39,193 nt of DNA, taken from contig WIAL01000012.1 in the NCBI GenBank assembly GCA_015519975.1, forward strand, positions 1 to 39,193, in the 5' to 3' direction. Within the stretch, counting starts at the first letter, position 1, and each line of letters opens with the position of its first letter. Origin of the DNA: Hydrogenothermaceae bacterium (GTDB taxonomy: Bacteria > Aquificota > Aquificia > Aquificales > Hydrogenothermaceae). Positions 17,649 through 35,600 of the stretch are shown piece by piece. The position numbers and the translations under genes were made by a program. The notes below the pieces were generated by a model that did no database searches, was not told the origin of the DNA, and worked only from the letters and a program-made list of their open reading frames with translations.

Positions 17649-18389
17649 CTAAAAGCTATACTGAACTAAAGTAGAAAAAGTTGTATCTAATCTTTTTATT
17701 TTACTACCAATTGGTATATTTTGGTAATTTGCAGTGTAGGATATCTCCAGGGCCAAGTTTTTAGTAAGATTATTTATTAAAGAAGATTCAAAATAGACAA
17801 AATAATCCTCTGACTTTCTACTTGAAACTTTATAAATTAACTTTTCTTTAAATTTTAAATTTTTTAATAGTTTAACTCTAAACCTTTCTTCTATATGGTG
17901 TAGAAAATATTTTTCTCTTTCTTTATTTGTAAAATAACTTGGCTGATTTAACTCGTTATAAACATAATAAACATAATAAGAACCTGTCAGATAAAGCCTG
18001 TCTGTATGAAAAAAATACTTCCCGATTCCTGGACCACTACCTATAGAATATTTATACGCCTGAAAAGGATTTCTGTAATAATGAACATCCCAGAATACAA
18101 AATAAGGTAAAAATCTTTTTTCAACTCTAAGATTAGAAGTAATATTTTCAGATGTTTTTTCCCCAGATGTTTCACCATATAGCGCATTTAGGTCAAAATA
18201 TATCCTTTTGCTGTCAGTTTTATAAATATAAGAAGATTTAACATTAATGGTTGAAGTTTCGGTATTACCTGTTGTTTGTACATAGCCTAAACTTATTGAA
18301 AAATTAGATTTTTTTTCTTTAGAATCATCTAAAGATAGAGCATAACCAGGAATTAATAACGTTAATAGTAAAACTTTTTTTATTTTCAA
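17649..18389 (-). CDS. DUF481 family outer-membrane beta-barrel protein
   Basis: A 246-aa protein with a signal peptide (residues 1 to about 19, KIKKVLLLTLLIPGYALS) followed by alternating beta strands: ISLGYVQTTGNTETSTINVKSSY (the TxGNTET-type DUF481 hallmark near 33-48), RIYFDLNALYGETSGEKT, NLRVEKRFLPYFVFWDV, and a last strand ending in Phe, the usual outer-membrane barrel end. Its substrate is unknown. The start is TTG 18389 with GGAG 6 bases upstream. It lies between serS (45-base gap) and the usp gene on the same strand. Confidence 0.88.
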   Translation of the reverse strand: MKIKKVLLLTLLIPGYALSLDDSKEKKSNFSISLGYVQTTGNTETSTINVKSSYIYKTDSKRIYFDLNALYGETSGEKTSENITSNLRVEKRFLPYFVFWDVHYYRNPFQAYKYSIGSGPGIGKYFFHTDRLYLTGSYYVYYVYNELNQPSYFTNKEREKYFLHHIEERFRVKLLKNLKFKEKLIYKVSSRKSEDYFVYFESSLINNLTKNLALEISYTANYQNIPIGSKIKRLDTTFSTLVQYSF

Positions 18390-18434
18390 ATATAACTCCT
18401 CTTAATATTTAGGATGCCATATTGGTAATATTAA

Positions 18435-20695
<2,261 letters not shown>

Positions 20696-23600
20696 TATTA
20701 AACCCTCCATATATCAAAACTGGTATAATTTTATCACTATGAAAAAAGTTATCAACAAGTATATTTTATCTTTTTTTATTGTTCTTTTAATTTTGTTAAC
20801 AATTTCTTTAACAGGCTTCTTTATTTTAAAAAATTACAAACAAATACTTAATGCATTTAATATTAAAATAGAAGAAAACTGCCAATACGAAAATAAGAAA
20901 CTGATATGTAAATTTATTGATATTAAATCAAAAAATTTAAAAGCAAATATAAAGAATCTTTCTCTTGAGATTTATCTAAAAAAATTTTTTTCTGGTGAAA
21001 AATTCCTATTTTTAAATGTAGATAATGTAAATTTACAAATAATCTCAAAAGAATCTAAAAAAGAAAAAAAGAGAAAAATTGACATAAACACAATAAAAAA
21101 GATACTTAGATACTCATATTTTTTACTTGGAAGATCTGAAATAAGGATTAAAGACTTTAATTTAATAGTTAAAAATGGTAAATACTTTGCTATAAAGGGA
21201 TTATCTTTAGAGAATGTAAAAAATCAATTTTATACATTAAAACCTTTCAAGATTATAATTAATGATAAAGGAACTGAAATTTCAAATTTTTATGGCGAAC
21301 TTGATCCACTTACAAACTCCTTAAATATATACTCTCTTCAGTTTAAAGGATACAATACAGAATTTGTTCTTACAGGTTCTTACAGAATAGATGGATATAT
21401 AAGCATTTCAGGACATACTTTCACTACAAACTATCAGTTAAAAAATATAAAAATTTCAGAACTTGAAACATTTTTTGATTTAAACATGACCCCTACAAAA
21501 AGAATAAATTACCAGATAGATTACTCATTAAAAACAGTGGATATTCTAGACAAAAATCTCAAAGCATTAAATATTAATGGTACTTTAAATGGAAAATATT
21601 ATAAAAAAGCAGAAGGAAAATTAGATTTAAAAATAGAAAAAATAAAACTTAACCAAAATGAAGGCTATAATATAAACTTTTCTTCCAAATACAGCGTAAA
21701 TATTAATCCTTTTAATTTTTATTCAGAAAACAATATCAATGTAGAAAAATTTGAAAACAGCTATTCCTCAATTAAAAACATATCAGCTAACTTTAAAGCA
21801 AAAAAATTTGGGAAATTAATTACCGAAGGAAATTTTGATATAGATAATATTAAAGGAAATTTTTCTTTTAAAGAAAAAGAAAATCTATATTTGGAAACTT
21901 CAAATTTTAGACTAAGTAAGCCTATATCGTGGTTTAAAAATTTACCTAAAATTTTGAATAGTTTAGATTCTAATTTAATTTTAAAGCTTAGTCTAGACTT
22001 ACAAAAAAAACTTGTAAGTTCAAATCTTATACTAAACAATGTCAATTTATTTGGTATACCATTTGCAAACGGCATTGCAAACATATCTTATAATTTAGAT
22101 AAACTTTCTGGAAGTTATCAATTAAACTTAATTAACAATGAATCATTATTAAACTTTTCAGCCACGACCAACAACTATCAGATAGATGGAGATTTTGAAT
22201 ACAAAAATATAAATACTTCTAGCTTAATTTTTACTAAAAAACAAAAAATGTTTTCTATTCTTACCGGTACAGGAAAAATTTTTGGTGATATAAAAAATCC
22301 TAAAATCAAAACAGAAGGATATACTGATTATTTTTTCCTAGATGAGATTAAAATAGAAGATAAAGTAAGATACAGATTGGAATATAGTAATTTTGTATTA
22401 AACGTAAAAGCTTTAACAAAAAATATTAATTCTATCGTAAAAATTGGATTAAAACCTTTCTTTATAGATCTAAATGCAAAAGTAAAAAATTTAAATGGGA
22501 ATACATTCTATTATTATCTGTTAAAACTTCAGCCTACATTGTTTAAGAATTTAAAACCTGAAAAAATATCAGGAACGGCAAGAATTGTATATTATGGAGG
22601 AAGCTATTTTGTTGACCTAAACATTCCAAATTCAGATATTTTAGTAATCCCTGTAGAAAACACTTTTAAATCAAGTATGAAAGGCTATATTTCAAGTTTA
22701 AACAACAACTTAAAGATAAGTTTTTATAAAAATAATTTTCTATATAAAAATTTCCATATATCCAAGATAGAAGGTAAAGGAAATCTTTTAGATAAAAAAT
22801 TTTTCCTTTTATTAAATGCTAAAGATTCTAAAAATTTAGATTCTTTTGACTATAACGGATTTTTAAATTTAGACCTTAAAACTAAAGCTCTTAAATCAAG
22901 TTCTAAATTATCTTTAAAAAAAGATAAATATAAGCTTACAGCAAAAACTCAGATTAACGGAAAAATCAACCAGTTTACAGGAAATTTAGATTATAAGCTA
23001 TTTTCTAACAATGAGAAAGTGTCCTCTTCAAAGATTAACATAAAATTTGAGGAAAATTCCAATTATCATTTAAATTTAAGCTGTAAAAAAATACCATTTA
23101 ATTTTGAAAATAAACTAATATCTATTTTAGAAAAAGTAAAGTATGATATTTATATATCAAAAAATGGTAACTTTGACAGCTATCTTTACATAGACAATTT
23201 AAATATAAATTCAAGTCGTATAAATCTTCTAACCTCAAAAGGTATATTAGTACACGTAAATAAAAACTCTATAAATGTATATAAAACTTCCTTTTCAGGA
23301 GTTTTAGATGGGAATATATCAAAATTAATATATATATTTGACAATAATAAGTTAATTGTAAAATCAGATGGGAAAATAAATAAACAGGCTATATCTCAAA
23401 TAGTTCAATTTTTCTCTATTTACGGAGATGTCCATTATGAGTTTTCTTTTGAAGGAAAGATTTCTAAATTTTTAGAAAAGACATATCTAAAACTTTATTC
23501 AGATAATTTAAAAATAAAAAGTGGTTATGTTTTAGGATATGTTGATATTAAACATCTTTTAGGAATTTATAAGTCTAAAAAACTAAAAGTATCTTTAGAA

Positions 23601-26600
23601 GGCAAAAATACTTTCATAACATATGGGAATAATATAATCAAAAGCAATGCAGAAATTAATATAAAACCTATTAGTATCAAAGCATCGGTACTTACATCTT
23701 TATTTCCTATTAAGTATTTAAATATTTTTACAGGAAACATAAATTCAAATCTCTATTTAGAATACGGAAAGTCCAAAATAATAAGGGGAAATTTAAATGT
23801 TTCAGGACAAGTAAACTTTTCTACCCAAAAAATTTTCAAAAAAGGAAGTAATTCTTCTTATAATGATAATTTAAAACAAATAAAACTTGATATAGATATA
23901 AGTTCTTACCTGCCAATTTATTTATATGGAAACTGGGGAAAAGCTTATGCTGAATTAAAAGGTAAAATAACTGGCAGTGCAGCAAATCCTATATTTAACG
24001 GAGAAATAAATATCATTTACGGGAAAATCACATACTTAAGGAATAATTACAATATAGATTTTGCCAATATAAAGGTAATAAATAATATTCCTTATGTTAA
24101 TGCAAGAATTTCAACGGTTGTTGCAAATACATATATATTTGTAAACATAACAGGTGCAACTCCAAACAATTTATCATTTACATTTAACTCAACACCGCCA
24201 AAATCAAAAGAAGAAATAATGGCAATCTTACTTTTAAAAAACACTCCTGGAGCTTTAGAAGCTATACCTGTATTTAGTGCCATAGGAAAACTTATGCTTT
24301 CTATATTCCCGGTTAATAAATTTTTACCATCAAGTGAAGAAAACGCAGGTTTTCTTAATACAGGGTTTGAAATTACAATTGCCCCAAGATACAGTCCTAC
24401 AGAAGGAATTACAGCTTCAATTTATGCAAAAAGAAATTTAACCCGTAGGATATTTATTGCTATATCCCGTCCTATATCACAAACAACTCAGACAACGTAT
24501 ATAGGATGGTATGAAGCTGGAATAAAACTAACAGAAACAATTTCATTAATAGGTAGAAGTTATGAAAATAACACTAATGAAATAAACCTTATTTTCAGCT
24601 TACCTTTTGATTTTTAGAATTAAATTCTTGAGACAGATTCATAAAATTTCTTAAAATATCTTTCCCATAACTTGTTAATATTGATTCTGGATGAAACTGA
24701 ATACCCCAGATAGGATATTTTTTATGCTCTATTCCCATTATTTCATTATCTTCTTTTGTCCAAGCAGTAATTTTAATATCTTCAGGTAAGCTGTTTTTAT
24801 CAATTACTAAAGAATGATATCTTACAGCTTCAAATGGATTTGGAATTCCTTTAAATAAACCTTTTTCATTATGATAGATTAATGAAGTTTTTCCATGCAT
24901 CAAACATTTAGCTTTTACTATTTTTGCTCCAAATGCAGCTCCTATCGACTGGTGACCTAAACATACTCCAAGTATAGGATAAATACCTTTAAACTCTTTT
25001 ATAACATCTACAGAAATCCCAGCCTCATTTGGACTGCACGGACCTGGAGAAATCACAATAGCATCTATATTTTCTTTATTTTTGATTTCATCAATAGTAA
25101 TCTTATCATTTCTCACTACTTCAACATCTGCTCCAAGTTCATATAAATACTGAACTATGTTATATGTAAAAGAATCGTAGTTATCAATCATTAATATATT
25201 CATTTACCACCTCTTAAATAACTTTAAAATAATATTTTAAATCATATTGCCAAAATTTTTTATTTGTTTATATTTATAATCCTGAATTAAAAATTTCAAT
25301 ATTTTTGAGGTATTTATGGCAGTTGCCCCTGAAAGCATAGACGAAATAAGGTCACATGTAAATGTCTATGATATTATTTCACAGTATCTAACACTTGAAA
25401 AAGTAGGTAGTTCCTACAGAGCTCTATGTCCTTTTCATCCGGAGAAAACACCTTCTTTTTATGTCTCTCCTCAAAAAAATATATGGAAATGTTTTGGATG
25501 CGGGAAAAGTGGTAATGCAATTACATTCGTAATGGAATACGAAGGAATTTCCTTTAGCGATGCTTTAATCAAGATAGCAGAAAAGCAGGGAATAAAATTA
25601 AAATTTATAGGAAAAGATAAATTTAAAGAAAATACAAAATACTATCAGCTTTTAGAACAGGTATTAAAATTCTATCAACAGCAGTTAAAAATTTCTGCAA
25701 AGGCTAGAAAATATCTTTCAGATAGAAACATACTTCCATCAACAATTGATAAATTTAATATAGGATACTCGCCAGAAGATGATTCTTTTGTTAAATGGGT
25801 AGAAAAAAATAATATAAATAAAGAAGATTTAATAAAAATAGGAGTTATTTCATCTTTAGATAGTAAAAAAGATAAGTTTACTGGAAGAATTATTTTTCCA
25901 ATTAGAAATTTACAGGGAAAAATTGTTGGATTTGGTGGAAGAAGTATAGACCAGTATAAATCACCCAAATATTTAAACTCACCTGAAACACACATTTACA
26001 AAAAAAGTGAGATTTTATACGGCTTATTTGAAAATAAAGATATTATCAGGGAATCTAGAGAAGTTATACTGGTTGAAGGATATTTTGATGTTATATCCCC
26101 ATACCAAATAGGAATAAAAAATACAGTAGCTACTTTAGGCACTGCCCTTTCATTAAGGCAGGCGAAAATTTTAAAGAAGTTTGCCGATAAAGTTTACATT
26201 CTATATGATTCGGACGAAGCAGGGAAAAAAGCTGCTATTAGAGCAGCAAAGATGCTCCTATATGAAGGATTAGATGTTTATTACACACCTTTAGAAAATA
26301 AAGACCCTGACGAACTTGCTAAAAATGGGTACAAAATTTTTAAACAGCATCTAGAAAATAGTAAAAGATTTACAGATTTTCTTTTAGACAGAATAAGTCA
26401 AACATCAGATATTTACAAAAGAAAAAAACTAATCGAAATATTTTTAGATTTACTTTCATATATGAAAGATAAAATCTTAGCAGGAGAGTACTTAAATAAA
26501 CTTTCAGAAATTACAGGTATAGATAAAGCATTTTTAGAAATAAAACCTGTTCAAATAAATGAGGATATACCATATGAAGAAGATGAAATAGACTTGAACA

Positions 26601-29600
26601 GGCTTAATTACAGTGAGCAGATTCTTTTAAAGGGTCTAATAGAAGATAAAAACAAAACATTGCAAATTATTAATAAATATGGAAAAATATTTGTTTCTGA
26701 TTATTTTAATTACTTGATAGATTTAATTAATAAAGAAGAAAATGAATATGATATCTTAGAAAAACTTAAAAATATCCCATTTGATGAAAAGTCCATAGAA
26801 GGTGCTGTAAAAAACCTAATTCTTATAAACAAAGAAGAAGAAATGAAATTAAATTCAGCATTTGAAGTTGATGAAAACATTTTTGAAAAAAAGGTACAAG
26901 AAATAAGGAAACTTAAAAGTCTAGATCCAAAATTTAAAAAATCTTTACAGGAGGAAAACCTTGGGCATGATGATGCATGAAAGGGATGATGTAAGAAAGT
27001 TAATCATCCTTGCCAAAGAAAAAGGTTATGTAACTTATAAGGAGCTCAGCGACACAATAGATGAAGATCTCCTTCTTTCAGACGAACTTGAAGACTTAAT
27101 AGAGTATCTTAATGAAATAAACATTGATGTTATAGACTCTCCTAAACCTGAAGAGGAAGAAGAAAGTGAAGATTCTTTACAACTTGGTATGGAATTTTCA
27201 GACGATGTTTGGGCTAAAACAGATGATCCGGTAAAGCTTTACTTAAAAGAAATGGGTAAAATCCCTCTCTTATCAAGAGATGAAGAAATAAAACTTGCTA
27301 TGGATATAGAAAGAGGTAGAAAAAAGGTATTTAGAGGGCTTTTAAGAACTGCATTCTTAGTTGAAAGAATACTTGATGACTGGGCAAAAATTGCAGATGG
27401 AAAAATGAAAGTAAAGGATCTTATAAATATAGATACATCCGAATATGAAGATGAAGACCACAATGTTGATGAGGAAGTTGTTATAGATGAAATAACAAGG
27501 GATTTCATTAATAAAGGTATTCAGCTTGCTAAAATGTACAGAGACCTTAGAAAACTTGAAAATAAAATTATAGAAGACCCTGAAAATGAAGATTTAAAAA
27601 GACAGTTTATAAAACAGCATGCAAAAACAAACAGATTTATAAAATCCTTAAATATCAAATTTACAAAAATAGACAAAATTGCAGATGAGCTTAGAACCCT
27701 TTACAAACAGCTAAAGACAAAAGAAAAAGACCTTGAAAAAAGATTAAGAAGAATAAGAAAAATAGATCCTACCCTTGAAATACTAAATAAAGACGAATAT
27801 GATGATGAAATTTTAAGAAAACTAGAAGAAAACGGAATATCCTTTGGAAGATTTGAAATACTAAAAGCAGAAACATTAAAACTACAGGAAGACATACAGC
27901 AGTTAAAAGAAAAAATAGGAACTGTACCTGCAGAATTTGACCATGTAATGCAGATAATAAATGAAGGTAGAAAAGAAGTTAACGATACAAAACAGCATAT
28001 TGTTCAGTCAAATCTTAGACTTGTTGTATCAATTGCTAAAAAATATACAAACAGAGGCCTTCAGTTTTTAGACCTTATTCAAGAAGGAAATATTGGTCTT
28101 ATGAAGGCTGTTGATAAGTTCGATTACAAAAAAGGATATAAATTCTCAACTTATGCAACATGGTGGATAAGACAAGCAATAACAAGGGCTATAGCAGATC
28201 AGGCAAGAACAATAAGAATACCTGTTCATATGATAGAAACAATTAACAAACTAATTAGAGTTTCAAGAGCAATGTTCCAGGAACTTGGAAGAGAGCCAAC
28301 GCCGGAAGAAATTGCTAAAAAGGTTGGAATGCCTGCTGATAAAGTTAGAAAAATACTTAGAACTTCTCAAGAGCCTATATCCCTTGAAACACCTGTTGGT
28401 GATGATGATGAGTCGCACCTTGGAGACTTTATAGAAGATAAGTCTGTATTATCTCCAGAAAACCACGTCTTAAGACAGGCTTTAAGACAGCAACTCGAGG
28501 AAGTTTTATCAACACTTTCAGAAAGGGAAGAGCAGGTTTTAAGATATAGATTTGGTCTTGAAGATGATACAGAATACACACTTGAGCAGGTTGGCAAGAA
28601 ATTTGGAGTAACAAGGGAAAGAATTAGACAGATAGAAGCTAAAGCTTTAAGAAAATTAAGACATCCACATAGAGCTAAGTATTTAAGACCTTTCTGCGAA
28701 GATTAATTTAAGTAAGGGGCATTAAGCCCCTTTTATTTTATATAGCTTGAGAAAATCTCTTTTCTTTTTTAGCCATTGTATAAATATCAAAATTAACAGC
28801 TATATTTCTGATTAAGAGCCTTCCAGCAGGAGTTACATCAATTCTATCTTCATAAATTTTTATAAGTCCATCTTGCTCTTGTTCTTTAAGCCTTTCCATT
28901 TCAGGTTTAAAGTACTCATCAAAGTTTATACTGTATTTTTTTTCTATTTCACCTTTATAAAGCTGAAAATGGGACATAAGCCTCATAATAACATCTCTTC
29001 TTATGATATCATCTTCTGTTAATTTTACTCCCCTTGCTATTGGAAGATTTCCCTTTTCTACAGGTTCATAATAATCCCTTAAAGTTTTTGCATTTTGAGC
29101 GTAAGCATCATACAGCATACTTATTGAAGTGGCTCCAAAGCCTATAAGTTCAGCTTCTGCATGAGTTGTATACCCCTGAAAGTTTCTGTGAAGGGTTCTT
29201 TCTCTTTGTGCAACTGCAAGTTCATCATCAGGTTTAGCAAAATGATCCATTCCTATGAATATATAACCTGCTTTTGTTAATTTATCTATCGTCATTTTTA
29301 AAATCTCAAGTTTTTCTTCAGGAGGAGGAAGTGTTTTCTCATCTATCATCCTTTGAAGTCTTTTAAGCCAAGGCACATGAGCATAATTAAATGTTGCAAT
29401 TCTATCAGGATTAAGCTCAATTGTTTTTTCAACGGTTTTTGTAAAACTTTCCAGAGTCTGATAAGGAAGGCCGTATATTAAATCAATATTAACACTTTCA
29501 AACTCGGCTTCTCTAAGCCAGTTCATAACATTAAATATCATTTCTTCTGGCTGTATTCTGTTTACAGCTTTCTGTACTTTAGGGTCAAAGTCCTGAACAC

Positions 29601-32600
29601 CAAAACTTGCTCTGTTAAATCCAAGTTCTCTTAAAAGAAAGATTCTGTCTCTATCAACATGTCTAGGGTCAAGTTCAATAGAAATTTCTGCATTTTCTGC
29701 TATTTTAAATCTTTTCTCTATCTCATTAAAAAGCTCTACTGTCTGGTCATCCTCAAGGTAGTTTGGAGTTCCACCTCCCCAGTGGAGCTGAACAACTTCT
29801 CTATCCTTATCAATATATGAAGATACTATATCCATTTCTTTATAAACGTGCTCAAGGTATGGATTAGAAACCTCTTTTCTTCTGGTTATAATTACATTAC
29901 ATCCACAAAAATGGCAGGCAGATTCACAAAACGGAATATGAAAATAAAGAGATAAAGGTGTTTTTCTCTCATTAGATTCTATTAATTTTTGTCTATAATC
30001 TTCAGCAGTAAACTCCTCATTAAACTCCTGAGCTGTAGGATAACTTGTATAGCGCGGAGCAGGTTTAGCATACTTTTTTATTAAATCTATATCAAATTTA
30101 ACTTCTTGAGGTAAAATGTTTTCCATTTTAAACTCCAAATTATGTATATTTTGAATTATAATACAATAAATTTATATCAAAATATAAGGCTATTATTCAA
30201 ACTTTTCAATCTAATCTTATGCTAAAATAAAATTTAAAATTTAAAATGAGGTATAAACCTTGGAATACGTATATTTTGAAGGAAAAATAGTCCCTGAAAA
30301 TGAGGCAAAGATAAGTATAAAAACAAATTCATTCCATTATGGAACTGCTGTTTTTGAAGGGATAAGAGCGTATTATGATGAAGAAACAGGAAAAATGTAT
30401 GCTTTATTTTTTAAAGAGCACTATGAAAGACTTTTTAAAAATATGAAAGTTTTGAACATGGAGATAGAGGAAAGTATAGAAGAGCTAGTTGAAATTACAA
30501 AAGAGCTCATAAGAAAAAACGATGTTAAAAGTGATATATACATTAGACCAATTGTTTATTTTTCAGATTTAGAAATTGGACCAAAGCTTTTAGGATATAC
30601 TGCAAAAATAGCTATTTATTTATATCCCCTTGGAAATTATATAGATATTGATAAAGGGACAAAAGCTATAGTTTCTTCTTGGACAAGATTAAACGACAAC
30701 ATGATACCTCCAAGACTTAAGGTTGCAGGGGCTTATGTAAATAGTGCATTTGCAAAAACAGAGGCTATACTTGCAGGTGTTGATGAAGCAATAGTATTGA
30801 ATAAAAATGGATATGTTTCTGAAGGTTCAGCTGAAAATATATTTATTGTTAGGAATGGAAAACTTATAACTCCTCCTGTTTCTGATGATATTTTAGAAGG
30901 CATTACAAGATGGGCTGTAATGCAAATAGCTAAAGATTTAGGTTATGAAGTTGAAGAAAGAAGCATAACAAGAACAGAGCTTTACGTTGCAGATGAGGTA
31001 TTTTTCTGCGGAACAGGAGCACAGGTATCTCCTGTTATAGAAATTGATAGAAAGACTATCGGTGATGGTAAACCAGGTAAAATAACAAAAGAAATACAAA
31101 AAATTTATTTTGACGCAGTTAGAGGAAAGATAGATAAATACAAACATTGGGTAGAAGAAATCTAAAGTGACTAGTTTAAAAGATTTTGAATCATTTTTAA
31201 AAAAAAAGAATTTAAAAATAAAAAAAACAAGCTTAAGTTTAAAATATAATTCTATTAAAAATATAAAAATTGGAAAAGAAAAATTAACCCCTCTTGGGGT
31301 TTGCAATTTTAAAGATAATATAGACAATGTTAATTTCTACTATCTAAGCCAGCTTTCACCTGAAAATTTTAATTTTTTATTAAGTATAGATGATAAATCA
31401 TTAATTTTAACGAATGAAAGTTATTTAGAAGATGCCTTTACAGGCTGCTCAGCAATTTTAAATGTAAAAAATTTACCATCTACTAAAAATTTTAAAATTG
31501 AATTAAAAACCGTGACAATAAAAAGAAATATAAATTTAGTTTACACAGAGATAGGATATGGAAGTTATTTTATAAATCTTTTATTTCCAGTAAAAGAAAA
31601 TAAGTTTAATCAAAACATATTACAGATTTTTAAAAGCTTGATAGGCAAATTTTTAAATATTGGCTACATAAGAGGATTCAGGATCAGATTAATAAGTTTT
31701 CAGTACAAATATATAAATGATATTTCTTTTTTATTAAGCAAATTTAAAGAAAATACAAAATTAAACCTATTTATAGATGAAGGTTTCCTGTTAGATAAAC
31801 TTGTAATAGTATATAAATACAATTCAAAAGTTTTAATAGATGATTATCTTTTACAAAAGTTAACAAGTATAGAAAATAAAATAAACCCAGAAATTCAGTT
31901 TATATCCAAAAATTCTTTTGATGTTATAGAAAATAGTGCTAAATTTTTATGGCTTTATCCTTATGAAAAAGAATTTGATTATCTTCTATTAGATGATTAT
32001 CAGCTAATGACAATTTCATCTAATATTTATTCCTTAATTAAATTTTTAAGAAAATATTTGTTAGAATAAAATTATGGAAATAATTTTACGAACTATTTTT
32101 ATTTTTAGTTTATTAATAATTTCTTTTTTTCAAGAACTTGAGTTAAAACCATTAGCTATACTTTTTTCCATTTTTTATATATCTTTCTATTTGTTAATCA
32201 ATAAATTTGTAAATAAACTTACAATACTGCCTTTAGATTTGTTAACATTAATTTACTTTATTTATTTAACAGGCAATCCATATTTATCTATTATATTTTT
32301 TATACTTTCTCCAGCTTATATAAATAAAAAATACGAAATTTACTCTTTTATATCTGCACATTTGATAATTTTAATATCTTCGATTTATCTGTCAGGATAC
32401 ATTGACTATACTCTTATTGTTATTACTGCAGGATTATATATATCTCTATTGGGAATAGCTTATAATATTAAAATAAAAGAAGAAAAAATTAGAAAACTTG
32501 AAAATAATCTTATTTCTCTAACATCAAAATTTGTAAAACAGTTCAACGAAGCAAAAAAATATGATCTTTCAAAATTTAACAATATATCTTTAGAAAACCA

Positions 32601-35600
32601 AAAGAAAAGCTTATTTGAACTTTTTTCTAAACTAAATGTTTCTGGAATTTCTTTATTTGATATTGAAAATAACAAATGTGTTTCTGTAGGAGAGGCATCC
32701 TGTAGAAAAGATTTTTTAAAATTTATAGAACCACAAATTTATTCATTTAAATATAATGATCACTGGATAGTAGTGGTTCCAGTTTATAAAAAAGATAAAA
32801 TATCTAAAGTTTTCTTTTTCTTTTACAAAGAAGAAAAATTAATAGATAATTTAAATATTTTTTATTACTTAAAGGTTAAATTAGAAAATGAACTTTTATC
32901 CAGCCTTAAGCCTATAAGCAATTTCGTAGAGCGTATTAACAAGGAAATATTGAAGGAAAATAATAATCAAAATTACAATTAAAGGAGCAATATCTATTCC
33001 ACCAAAATAGGTTGGTACGAGTTTTCTTATTTTTCTATAAACAGGTTCTGTTGCATTTCTTAAAAATCTTACAATAGGATTATGAGGGTCAGGATTTACC
33101 CAGGTTATTACAGCTGAAGCAATTACAATCCACATATAAACAGTAAGGGCGATATCCAGTATTTTGGATACCGCCTCAATAAAATTTCCAAGTATAAACA
33201 ATTTAATTAATCCTCAAAAGGATAATCTACAAGCTCAATAATAGCCATTTGAGCATCATCTCCTCTTCTGTTTCCAAGTTTGTATATTCTTGTATATCCA
33301 CCATTTCTTTCTGCATACAGAGGAGCTATCTCTTTGAAAAGTTTATCAGCAGTTTTTTTATGGTCTTTTAATTTTGAATTTAAAAGTCTTCTTGAATGAA
33401 CTGTCTGTTTCTTAGCTAAAGTTATTAGTTTTTCAACAAATGGTCTTAAAACCTTTGCCTTTTCTACTGTAGTTTCTATTCTTCCATTTTCAATTAAAGC
33501 ACATGCTAAATTAACAAACAAATGTTCTCTTTGTTCTTTTGGTCTATGAAAACTTTTTGTTTTTACTCTATGACGCATTTATTTCACCTCTCTTATTTGT
33601 TTTCTGATGCTGGAGATGGTGCAAGTTCTAAACCATATTCAGCTAAAGCTTCTTTAATCTCTTTTAAAGCCTTTCTACCAATACTTTTAGCTTCTTTTAA
33701 ATCTTCTTCTGTCATTTTAACAAGATCACCAATAGTAGTAATACCAAGCTTTTTGAGAGTGTTCATAGCTCTTGAAGAAATATCAAGCTCTTCTATTGCT
33801 AAAGAAAGTTTATCTGCTTCTATCTGTTTAGCTATAGATTCAGGCTGAGCTTTTACAACTGTTTCTATTTTTCTAGTTGTAGGAGAAAGTAAAAGAGTAA
33901 AATGCTCTATTAATATATTTGAAGCTTTAGTTAATGCTTCGTCTGGTGTCATGCTTCCATCAGTATATATTTCAAGAATTAACTTATCAAAATCTGTTCT
34001 ATCTCCAACCCTTACAGGTTCCACATTAAATGCAACTTTTCTTATTGGAGAAAACGCAGTATCTATTGCAATCCATCCTATCTCAGAAGGTGCTTCCATC
34101 TCCTCTACAGTAACATATCCTCTTCCTTTTTCAATTTTGAGCTCCATTTTAAGCTCTGCTTCAGAATCTATAGTCGCAATATGAGTGTCAGGATTTACAA
34201 GCTCTACACCATTTGGAAGTTTTATATCAGCTCCAGTAACTTTTTTAGGTCCTTTCACTTCAAGAATAGCAAACTCGCTATCTATACCTTCTTCCATTCT
34301 AAATTTAAGTTCTTTTAAATTTAAAATAATCTCAGAAACATCCTCTATAACACCTTCAAGTGTGGCAAATTCATGAGATACACCTTGAATTTTAACAGAA
34401 GTTACAGCTGCACTTTCTAAAGAAGAAAGTAAAACTCTTCTTAATGCATTTCCTAAAGTAATACCATATCCTCTTTCTAATGGTTCTACTACTAACTTAC
34501 CGTACGTATCTTTCTTTGTTCTTTCATCCCAATAAATTTTATCAGGCTTTACAAATTCTAAAAAAGGCATCTTAGGCACCTCCAAAAATTAAGCAGAGTA
34601 GAACTCAATAATGAGCTGTACATTTACTGGTATTTCAAGTTCTATTTCTTCAGGAATTTCAAGAACTTTTCCTTTGAAATTATCTTTATCAACTTCAAGC
34701 CAAGATGGTATAGTTCTTGGATCTCTATTTTCTAAATTTTCTTTGAATAAAGGAGAATTTTTGCTTTTTTCTCTAAGTTCAATAATATCTCCAGGTTTTA
34801 CCTGGAAAGAAGGTATATTAACTTTTCTTCCATTTACTAAAAAGTGCCCGTGTCTTACAAGCTGTCTAGCCTGAAGTCTTGTTTTAGCAAACCCCATTCT
34901 ATAAACAACGTTATCAAGCCTTCTTTCAAGGAGCTGAAGGAGAATGTTACCTGCGTTTCCACCTTTAACCCCAGCAAGCCTAACTGCTTCATCAAAGTAT
35001 TTTTTAAACTGCTTTTCCCTTAAACCACCATATAGGTATCTTAATTTTTGTTTTTCTTGAAGACGAATAGCATAGTCAGATAACTTTCTTCTTCTTCCCT
35101 GAACTCTTCCGTGCTGTCCGGGTGGGAAATTTCTCTTATTAAAAGATTTTACGCTTCCTCCAACGAAAGCTCCTAACCTTCTACTTACTTTAGTTAATGG
35201 CCCAATATATCTACCCATTGATTAAACCCTCCTTTTTGCTGGTGGACGACATCCATTATGAGGAATAGGTGTAACATCTTTGATAACTTTAACATTTAAG
35301 CCAGTAGCAGCAATTGTTCTTATTGCAGATTCTCTACCTGCACCAGGTCCTTTAACCCATATTTCAATGTCCTTAACACCAAACTCATCCATTGCTTTTT
35401 TGGCAGCTTTTTGTGCTGCAACCTGAGCAGCATATGGAGTAGATTTTCTAGCTCCTTTAAAACCTTCAGTACCTCCTGATGCCCATGTTAAAACGTTACC
35501 TTCTTTATCAGTTATTGTGATTATCGTATTATTGAATGTAGCCTGTATATGTGCAATAGCGTAAGGCACAGTTCTTTTTGCTTTTTTAGCAGTTCTTTTT